Origin: Melitaea cinxia
Lineage: Eukaryota > Arthropoda > Insecta > Lepidoptera > Nymphalidae
NCBI RefSeq assembly: GCF_905220565.1
Contig: NC_059421.1
Location: forward strand, 7,578,501-7,642,500
Length of the DNA: 64,000 nt
Reading direction: 5' to 3'
Part shown: piece by piece, positions 60,201 through 64,000 of the stretch
Position numbering within the stretch: position 1 is the first letter of the stretch
How the letters are laid out: each line of letters starts with the position of its first letter
Made by a program: the position numbers and the translations under genes
The notes under the pieces: model-generated
What the model was told of the DNA's origin: nothing
What the model saw: only the letters and a program-made list of their open reading frames with translations
Database searches by the model: none

Positions 60201-61459
60201 GTGCCTTGTCTGATTATCTCTAAGGATCTATATCTATACGAATAAATAATTGTCCTTTGTCCTTTTTGTTCGTAATAGAAACGACCTTTTTGTAAATATT
60301 TTTAAAAATATATATAATAATAACGTGTATATTTCATATTAGTGGTCTGCTAATTACAGTTAATTTCGGCTGAATCGATTTTTATAGACCTAATGAAATA
60401 TATTTATTTAATACTAGCTGACCCGGCGAACTTCGTATCGCCTAACACAAAATTTATCGTATGGTATTAAAGTTCAAATTGACTTTTAAGTATTATCACA
60501 AATCTTTTGTATGGGAGTATAGAAAAGTGTTGTTTTTAGACTTTTTCAGCAAATTTAAATTTTTTTTTTTAGAATTTTTCTCTCCGTAAGAACCATCCTC
60601 GTACTTCAAGGAACATTTTAAAAAAAGAATTAGCGAAATCGGTCCAACCGTTCTCGAGTTTTGCGCTTAGCAACACATTTTGCGATTCATTTTTATATAT
60701 AAGATTATTTGTATTAAATAAATATATTTCAAAATTTTAAGGTATCGTACAAAATAATTACATCCTTTATGGTAATATCGTAAACAAAATAGCCAACGAA
60801 GTCACAAGTAATGAGCTAATTATTGATATAAGTAAATTTTAAAGATATAATAAGATTTTCAAAAAAAAAGGCATATAAAAACGTTTTTTTGAAGGTATGA
60901 GATGTTCAGGATAAATACATACGAGAGAGATTAAATTAAACAACACGTAGTAATAAAAACAATCCCTAAGCTACATGCAAAGTACCAGTCAACCAGAATC
61001 GCTATAGTTTAAGTTCAGTTTTAAACCTATTGTATACATAATTCGCGTAAACTTAGAAAACAATATATTACAATAAATTAATTTAATGTTCCTCGTGTAA
61101 GCTGAGAGAAAAAACAATTGTCGGTACTCTTTTTAATTTTAAACTCATATACAAGGTAAAAAACGTAACACTATTTATGCGTGCATTTTCTAAAACAGAG
61201 GTTTGTGTTACTTTAATTACGTTACTTTACTTTTTAAGTAATGTCGTATAAGTATGTCATGTGTTAATAAAAAGTTTATATAAATAAATACTATTGTTAA
61301 ATGTTATCATAGCTTGCATGTTTGGCTAATATAGCTAATTTTTTCAGGAAGAAGAGGGCGCTTGGAGCGAAAACTTCAAATCTCATCATGACAGCAAGCC
61401 TCGAGGAAATGAAGCTATCTCTTTGGACATCTCTTTCCCTGATGCGGACCATATTTATG
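44085..61459 (+). CDS. GANAB: Glucosidase II alpha subunit (neutral alpha-glucosidase AB), first four exons
   Basis: ER glycoside hydrolase family 31 enzyme trimming glucose from N-glycans during glycoprotein quality control. Exons 44085-44312, 45956-46083, 46421-46631 and 61348-61459, GT-AG with matching phases; the last ends in phase 1 and the gene continues past the window. Residues 1-17 are a signal peptide (MKTISLLLILAVSGILG), then VDKNNFKTCEQSGFCKR, the typical start of the mature protein, WRYALKLSALADGTFRVELD, YPRYRPELALAGEP, KLTLTNSQGHKVVI, then ENFKSHHDSKPRGNEAISLD and FPDADHIYG. The catalytic barrel lies outside. Intron 3 is about 14.7 kb, swollen by SINEs, a DNA transposon relic and an I-like LINE; the following intron starts with the viral-like frame at 61796. 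Confidence 0.92.
45318..45388. repeat. (TA)n microsatellite
   Basis: About 71 bases of pure AT repeat preceded by an A run, in GANAB intron 1. Confidence 0.95.
45470..45716 (-). repeat. CTAGCTGACCC family, degenerate minus copy
   Basis: Ends GCCGGGTCAGCTAG on the plus strand, preceded by AAACGTTT; the rest is diverged. GANAB intron 1. Confidence 0.5.
47410..47752 (-). mobile_element. tRNA-derived SINE, minus copy
   Basis: CGCTTCAGCCTGTAATATCC to GTTGCGCCAACGCGGCGT with B box GGGGATCGAACCC. Flanks are TTATTTA-rich and the target duplication is unclear. GANAB intron 3. Confidence 0.8.
47962..48120 (-). repeat. CTAGCTGACCC family, minus copy
   Basis: TATATAAAATTCTCGTGTCG, GGGTAGGTCTGAGAATC and GGCAAAACAACGTTTGCG. 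Confidence 0.65.
48136..48250. repeat. Compound (CA)n(TA)n microsatellite
   Basis: CA units pass into TATATG and then a pure TA repeat to 48250. A minus-strand ORF here is just repeat translation. Confidence 0.95.
48297..48412 (-). repeat. RTE-tailed short interspersed repeat, copy 4
   Basis: CAGTCCACTGCTGGACATAG to GGCAGGCGGGTTGGTGACCG; an internal deletion lies after ACATAG compared with the copy at 1013. Confidence 0.7.
48600..48803 (+). repeat. CTAGCTGACCC repeat family, best plus copy
   Basis: CTAGCTGACCCCACAAACGT through TACCCGATATGCACACAAAA and AAAATCGGTCCAGCCGTTTC to GTGACACGAGAATTTT, matching the ends of the other copies. Confidence 0.7.
49249..49590 (+). mobile_element. tRNA-derived SINE with 11-bp target duplication
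   Basis: CGCCGCGTTGGCGCAACGGT to GATATTACAGGCTGAAGCG. Flanked by AAAAAGAATTA at 49238-49248 and 49591-49601. GANAB intron 3. Confidence 0.88.
50056..51863 (+). pseudogene. Broken transposon-associated protein (Cys-rich N-part, HTQN C-part)
   Basis: Several pieces resemble an uncharacterised protein family spread in many copies through insect genomes. 51099-51329 reads KKRLVHKQDWSDVKRK, GKFVGEKIMGKACSCRNNCG and EKRLDCFNK, the cysteine-bearing N-terminal block. 51378-51863 reads SDSFAGQNQNRFVRFSYLYA, ITHRFLEKGHTQNKRESVHA and LIERSS, the C-terminal block. The core that should lie between is missing, and stops separate the parts. Exon-like acidic pieces (50056-50113 followed by GTAAGT; 50640-50743) may be its first exons. 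Function unknown; the family behaves like transposon cargo or transposase. Low certainty in family naming, good certainty that the gene is broken. Confidence 0.55.
52229..52862 (+). mobile_element. AACCGACTTCC repeat with duplicated 5' end
   Basis: GAGGTTCTCAATTCGACTGT occurs twice (about 52231 and 52277), flanking AACCGACTTCC at 52258. It ends GAAGTCGGTTTTTTTTTCGT, GCAAACACAATTAT. Confidence 0.75.
52863..53315 (+). mobile_element. Second AACCGACTTCC copy in tandem, deleted
   Basis: Begins at the internal ATGTATGTTACATCAGAAC module with no 5' end, loses about 140 bases after ATTTATTTGAATTAACCG, and ends like its neighbour (GTCTGCAAACACAATTAT). Confidence 0.75.
53316..54439. other. AT-rich intron DNA with a possible SINE head
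   Basis: 53905-53975 has GATACAGTTGGTGGCC and GTGGTTTCAATTCCCGCCAC, weakly like A and B boxes of a tRNA-derived SINE. Nothing else recognised. Confidence 0.3.
54562..55647 (+). CDS. I-like element ORF1 (gag-like, CCHC zinc knuckles)
   Basis: 361 aa. Basic start (MGRSKKRKKKEEG), acidic-Ser stretch, a central region ending VRQYIPPVKQ, then knuckles from about residue 220: CLKCLRYGHIAKFC, CSICGEGHNFKDC and a third Cys/His set CCHCSGNHIAISPAC. Such proteins coat element RNA. It ends 10 bases before the ORF2 ATG, in a different frame. No stop or frameshift. Confidence 0.9.
   Translation: MGRSKKRKKKEEGNAEDDSLSSDSESIKSVELTDAERYAPFRVADYVRHYPENGGNFDYIVFLESTEADKPIGTRDMMTLANSIKKYNKGVKQLKRINKSKVGVIFDRPAFANAVLGNKKYLDGYKLKASLPAAATEVTGVISHVPIELSNKEIYSALTSTKNIISIRRFMRRVRENGEIKLIPTKTISITFSCPNLPDSVDLNSWRFEVRQYIPPVKQCLKCLRYGHIAKFCKNSQRCSICGEGHNFKDCQTPYTAASCCHCSGNHIAISPACPVKKEKIQLNRDKFQKKSFVDVLNSSHFPSLNKTDQFLSLLNSEIILKSITEALVKLITLNKNNEIPISSQNIKNVLQDTLKKVTNK
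55658..59440 (+). CDS. I-like element ORF2: endonuclease-RT-RNase H
   Basis: 1260 aa from the ATG at 55658. Endonuclease: NIVQWNAQSI, ICETWLKP, LAGDFNGLNSAWG, SYHFPVI. Reverse transcriptase: SYRPIALTSCMGKIFEQLL, FGFRRGRSS, motif A FFDVVGAFNNV (Asp about 590), GTCQGSILSP, QFADDLVVY (about 678). RNase H: YTDGSK (Asp about 970), TAEALAITAAL, ITDSMSVL and WTPSHIGVRGNEHVDFLAR. Near the end a CCHC set, CPHCTNNSTQSLDHIFFEC (from about 1191). All catalytic residues expected by eye are present, so the copy is probably young and may be active. Confidence 0.92.
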   Translation: MDTLNIVQWNAQSILHNQHIFNYFLLDKNIHIALICETWLKPCQKFKIRHYNVIRLDSGNTHNGVAILIHSSISYSKIDTFYDDSIQNVVVRIKYSSNKELTIISFYSPTNCNPAFSKSKLDRLIKSLPEPIFLAGDFNGLNSAWGCSTSNCRGKDILESINNNNLVILNDGSMTTVGSHIWRQNALDLTIVSPSLALECDWSVHDDPLGSYHFPVITKILLNNNHYNATPIPNSSSLPCFPNLNNVDWNIYNLNVQLLLTEFSLDTQDPLHNYTKFTDILHSALWKSSFISKHSLVNTALSSCSPSNLNKKKKLLPWWNFNCTKAVLNSKNAYLTFKSDPTEANYINFKRLQATKKYIIRNERRNSWIKLCEQFNRSTPISVIWTYMRKFNKSYSPPSHNNSDYSWIFDFLKKYTPDTVEPAFNLNSFCHILPNQNFIIKSFTIVELNSAISSRKDSTPGLDYISYKMLKHLSSQSKLILLNILNLLWEHNLIPMDWKVDCLVPILKPNKDKFNFDSYRPIALTSCMGKIFEQLLKQRLEHFIESNHILPSNQFGFRRGRSSRESIAHLHLDIYNAIQSKQALAGVFFDVVGAFNNVNHHILSTELAAIGLPVKVIQWIFNFLHSRKVFVKYNNRLIGPRLSHKGTCQGSILSPLIFTLYIHRLNLILGSHIYNLQFADDLVVYCSSNNITTLNLKLNEALVKLNSYFNYLALDISFEKSKVIVFNKVGSERIKINYNNISLLITNEVKFLGVIFMNNLSWNKYVDHIVDRALKALNILKSLAKTYWGSDPKILLTLYKSLVRSHFEYGFLCFSANDKLVNKLNIIQNHSLRLITGAMKTTPINSLQVECNISPLHLRFKYLKYCFLLKLFSISNHPLIKKLNYLHSKYPVNAPLTSNNPFILFEYSFMLNLNNQHKIHSSSNWMCYEKEFDCLINQIDIIIDHKLKERQEVYNLIAQYSDKFKQVYTDGSKNDINVSMAYYVPHLKFGQGVRLKKEISIFTAEALAITAALEFIKKQTNQYWLIITDSMSVLKALDNYQFSANTNFIILEIRHLLYQLSRRNYNNKLLWTPSHIGVRGNEHVDFLARSIVDSDSGSPVDENVAVPYTDLLVAIKSKILSDWRDLWRQTLLRKGSWYAQINQDIGKSPWFTKSHQHRSRKYYTILCRLRFGHCRFNAHLNRMRIISSPVCPHCTNNSTQSLDHIFFECSAFNLERLLFIANLLSTSGPKNVPRNTQDLLTNLDNYTSIFEFICNTINDI
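59492..59700 (+). repeat. Spaced repeat in the I-like element 3' UTR
   Basis: CAGACTTGG-type units start at 59509, 59574, 59634 and (CAGACTAGG) 59682, several followed by TTTCGGCCTT; spacing 65, 60 and 48. A half unit (CAGGCTTCGGCCT) starts at 59492. Confidence 0.7.
60414..60708 (+). repeat. CTAGCTGACCC repeat family, diverged plus copy
   Basis: CTAGCTGACCCGGCGAACTT at the start, AATCGGTCCAACCGTTCTCG and TTTTTATATATAAGATTA at the end. Confidence 0.6.
60709..61347. other. End of GANAB intron 3
   Basis: AT-rich, no repeat or ORF recognised; ends in TTTTTTCAG at the exon. Confidence 0.5.
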
Positions 61460-61795
61460 GTAAGAATTTGTGTAACTTCTGTTTCTTTCATATATTTTGA
61501 CCCTTTTCTAAACTCAAAAAATATTTTTTTACGTGTTACTAGATGATCCGCCGAACTTTGTACTGCAATATTTATTTTTTATATGAATATATTGATTTGT
61601 TTTAATTTTTTAAAATATGTTTGGAATTTGGTCCAGTCGTTCCGAAGTTATACGCGTTCATACATTTCGGAGATTCATTTATACCTCTTCCCTCCTACAT
61701 AGACTAATTGATCTTAAAGATTTAGGTAAAAATTGGCAAAGATATTGATAAATTTTTCGCTATCTAGAAAAATAATTACGGTACAAAATATCTAG

Positions 61796-64000
61796 ATAAA
61801 TCTACATCCCATATACCGTTCCATATACCGTGTCCCATATACCGTTTACCAGCCTGGGGCAACTGCTTCTCAGCCCCTGAATACCCAAACGCTGCGTGGC
61901 CAAATAACACAGACCACACCGTCTTCTCTGCAGAGTTTGTTCCAGAAGAGAGCCAATAAAAACGTACCTCCGCAACCTACTCACAGTAAAACACCAGTGG
62001 CCTTGTTCAAAGAATGGAAAGGAAGCGGTGAAGTGGGAATAAAGACCAGATGCGTGGCTCTGTTTATGGACAGCGAAGCGGAGAGAGTCGGAATGAGTTT
62101 TTGTCGCTCCGAAGGTCAGGATCGTCTGGTGGTCTCGCCGGGGCTTGCCCTGCTGATGACAGGTAGCACGCAAAACACAAGCATAAAGCGCTCTAAGATC
62201 GAGGCGCTTGCGCAAAAACCGAAGGACGACTTAATTTACCGTCTGGTGCGGTTGAAAAATAAAACAATCGTGCTTTTCGAGGAAGGAGAAAGGTCTGCCT
62301 TCGCGCAGTCAAGTTTGTGGCTACAGCGGCTGGACGAGGCCTCCGGTGGGGCCCCCGGAAGGATCAGTGTGGACTCAATGAGAGTCGGATATGACAAAGG
62401 CAACGTATCAGATAGGTACGGGTGTCTAAAGGCCTCACTGAACAACGAGGTCATTATATACGAAGACAGGGGGGAGGATCTAGGCTACCTAAAACCCAAG
62501 ATCAGGACATCTAAACCCCCCGCATCGCCGGCTCTTGAAGAGCCCACACCCAGCGGATCGGAGCGCCTACAGAAACAGGTCGAGGCCCAAAAGGCTGAGT
62601 TAAGCAATCGGACAAAAGCCACACCGAAACCGAGCCTGATGTCGATGGCGAAGTTTATCCAATCGACGATCTCCCCAAAACGAGGCAAAAAACCGCCCCA
62701 CTTGTCCCCCAATCAGGTCGATACAAGAGAGCGGCAAATTAAGGCGTTGGAAAGGTTCACCGAGGACGAAAGTTCGAAGCACCCGGAGGCGCCACCAACT
62801 GTTCGAACAAGAGCCGATATGGGGCAAGTAACACCACCAAAACTTCGACCAGCGTCCACACCGTCTGAACACGCGCAAAATGCCCTTACCGAGTTCCTGG
62901 CCATAACAAAGGCAAACCGAGAGGTGAACCTGGCCACATGCAATAAGATCATGCAGACCTACCAGTACAACAACCTAAAGTTACTGGAGGTGGAACTCGA
63001 AGAAGCCGAAGCAGCCATTTACAACAACGACACTCGACAGATACTCAAAGGAAATATGTCGGGGAGGTATATGGCTGCATATAACATCACAGCAGGCTTC
63101 GTGAGCGCGGTCGAGTCTGAGGGGCAGGAACAAGAGCCTCAGATGTTCAATACACCACCAGGGGACCCGGTGGTGGTAGTGGCCAGATGCACGAGAGTAA
63201 TGCTGGATGATCGGATACTCCGGATGGCTCAAACCATCACGGGGGACCGTGACGCCGATGATTCTTCCGTGGTCTGGGGGCTACCTTCACTGGAATGGAT
63301 AAATGGGGTTCCAGGATGTGGCAAGACAACTCGCATAGTCGGGGAATTCGATGAGGACGAGGAAGTCGTCATTACGACCACAGTCGAGGCTGCCAAAGAA
63401 CTTAAGGAGAAGCTGGTACGCCGCTATGGCGTTAAAGCCAAATCTAAGGTGCGCACTATGGCCTCCGTACTGGTCAATGGTTTTCGAGGGGGCGCAAAAA
63501 TCAGCCGTCTTACGGTAGATGAAGCCCTCATGAACCACTTCGGGGCCATAGTGATGGCAGCCCGACTATCAGGGGCTAAGAAGGTGGTCCTCATCGGAGA
63601 TATTAACCAGCTACCGTACATCGACAGGGAAAACCTGTTCAAGATGCGGTACAGCAGACCAACCCTGATAACAGGCATATCGTGGGAGCTGTCTTGTACG
63701 CACCGAAACCCCAAGGATGTCGCCTTCGCCATCAGCGAGGTCTACAAAGATATTTATAGCTCAAGCCCAATAATCCGTTCCCTGCGCGTGGAAAGCTTCA
63801 CGGGCGCGCAAATCTCTGCAAAACAGAACTGGACCCTATACCTGGTCTTCACGCAGGAAGAGAAGAAGTTGCTGGTGGACCGGGGATACGGGAAAGGGGA
63901 GGGGTCGCGTGTCTTGACTATCCACGAGGCGCAGGGCCAGACGAGTGAGAGTGTCATCGTCATCCAGACGAGGAGTGGGAGGCTGCGAATACATGACAGC
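61796..64000 (+). CDS. Endogenous viral element: virga/nege-like replicase with SF1 helicase (open at window edge)
   Basis: The frame opens after a TAG at 61793-61795 and has no stop in 735 codons to 64000. Codons about 500-735 form a viral superfamily-1 helicase: motif I GVPGCGKT (codon 504), motif II VDEA (575), motif III LIGDINQLPY (600), then CTHRNPKDVA (about 634) and TIHEAQGQTSES (about 708). This set belongs to alphavirus-like positive-strand RNA viruses, closest in feel to insect virga/nege-like viruses. The upstream 500 codons, with a Pro/Lys-rich linker, show no recognised domain; a polymerase would be expected past the edge. It has no initiating ATG near its start, so the 5' end is probably truncated. 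It is clearly GC-richer than its surroundings. It sits in the intron after GANAB exon 4, same strand. Transcription or function is unknown. Confidence 0.8.
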   Translation, partial: MNLHPIYRSIYRVPYTVYQPGATASQPLNTQTLRGQITQTTPSSLQSLFQKRANKNVPPQPTHSKTPVALFKEWKGSGEVGIKTRCVALFMDSEAERVGMSFCRSEGQDRLVVSPGLALLMTGSTQNTSIKRSKIEALAQKPKDDLIYRLVRLKNKTIVLFEEGERSAFAQSSLWLQRLDEASGGAPGRISVDSMRVGYDKGNVSDRYGCLKASLNNEVIIYEDRGEDLGYLKPKIRTSKPPASPALEEPTPSGSERLQKQVEAQKAELSNRTKATPKPSLMSMAKFIQSTISPKRGKKPPHLSPNQVDTRERQIKALERFTEDESSKHPEAPPTVRTRADMGQVTPPKLRPASTPSEHAQNALTEFLAITKANREVNLATCNKIMQTYQYNNLKLLEVELEEAEAAIYNNDTRQILKGNMSGRYMAAYNITAGFVSAVESEGQEQEPQMFNTPPGDPVVVVARCTRVMLDDRILRMAQTITGDRDADDSSVVWGLPSLEWINGVPGCGKTTRIVGEFDEDEEVVITTTVEAAKELKEKLVRRYGVKAKSKVRTMASVLVNGFRGGAKISRLTVDEALMNHFGAIVMAARLSGAKKVVLIGDINQLPYIDRENLFKMRYSRPTLITGISWELSCTHRNPKDVAFAISEVYKDIYSSSPIIRSLRVESFTGAQISAKQNWTLYLVFTQEEKKLLVDRGYGKGEGSRVLTIHEAQGQTSESVIVIQTRSGRLRIHDS
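61809..61845 (+). repeat. Three CCATATACCGT units at the viral-like frame's 5' end
   Basis: Exact 11-mers at 61809, 61821 and 61835, at or near the boundary between AT-rich intron and GC-rich viral-like sequence. Confidence 0.9.

Noticed and set aside
61802..63963. Many minus-strand ORFs of 60-140 codons opposite the viral-like frame
   Set aside because: They are shadows of the GC-rich plus-strand frame; none shows a recognised motif.

Overview
The window looks like nuclear DNA of a moth or butterfly (Lepidoptera). It is AT-rich, host genes are split by GT-AG introns, and introns and intergenic DNA are full of repeats typical of Lepidoptera: tRNA-derived SINEs, short elements ending in an RTE-like tail, the AACCGACTTCC repeat, the CTAGCTGACCC repeat, MITEs, a mariner relic and several non-LTR retrotransposons. 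There are no operons and no CRISPR. The species is not identified.

Host genes, left to right: (1) the last exons of a leucine-rich-repeat/acidic protein on + (747-4117, 5' part outside the window); (2) seipin on - (9283-22642, eight exons, complete, 335 aa); (3) a mitochondrial-type valyl-tRNA synthetase on + (23855-32948, four exons, 981 aa), starting about 1.2 kb from seipin in a head-to-head pair; (4) a small acidic protein with one C2H2 zinc finger on - (36799-38676, three exons, 225 aa); (5) a MacroD-type ADP-ribose hydrolase on - (41342-43358, four exons, 282 aa); (6) the first four exons of glucosidase II alpha (GANAB) on + (44085-61459), head-to-head with the MacroD gene and running out of the window. 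Exon joins were made by eye; phases match at every junction inside genes 2-6. In gene 1 one exon is missing.

Mobile DNA: three long non-LTR retrotransposons sit in host introns. One lies antisense in seipin intron 4 (ORF1 and ORF2 intact). One lies sense in VARS2 intron 2, inside an older AACCGACTTCC repeat, with ORF1 cut at its 5' end and ORF2 intact. One is an I-like element with RNase H, sense in GANAB intron 3, both ORFs intact. A putative inverted-repeat DNA transposon (about 49641-53830) carries broken pieces of a cysteine-rich, transposon-associated insect protein family. Three SINE copies have perfect 10-13 bp target duplications. Between VARS2 and the zinc-finger gene lies a tRNA-like sequence framed by a perfect 28-bp inverted repeat.

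Most striking is 61796-64000, just after GANAB exon 4. It is a GC-rich frame open for 735 codons to the window edge, ending in a superfamily-1 RNA helicase of the alphavirus-like (virga/nege-like) type. It is read as an endogenous copy of a positive-strand RNA virus replicase inside a host intron, with no stop codon in the visible part.
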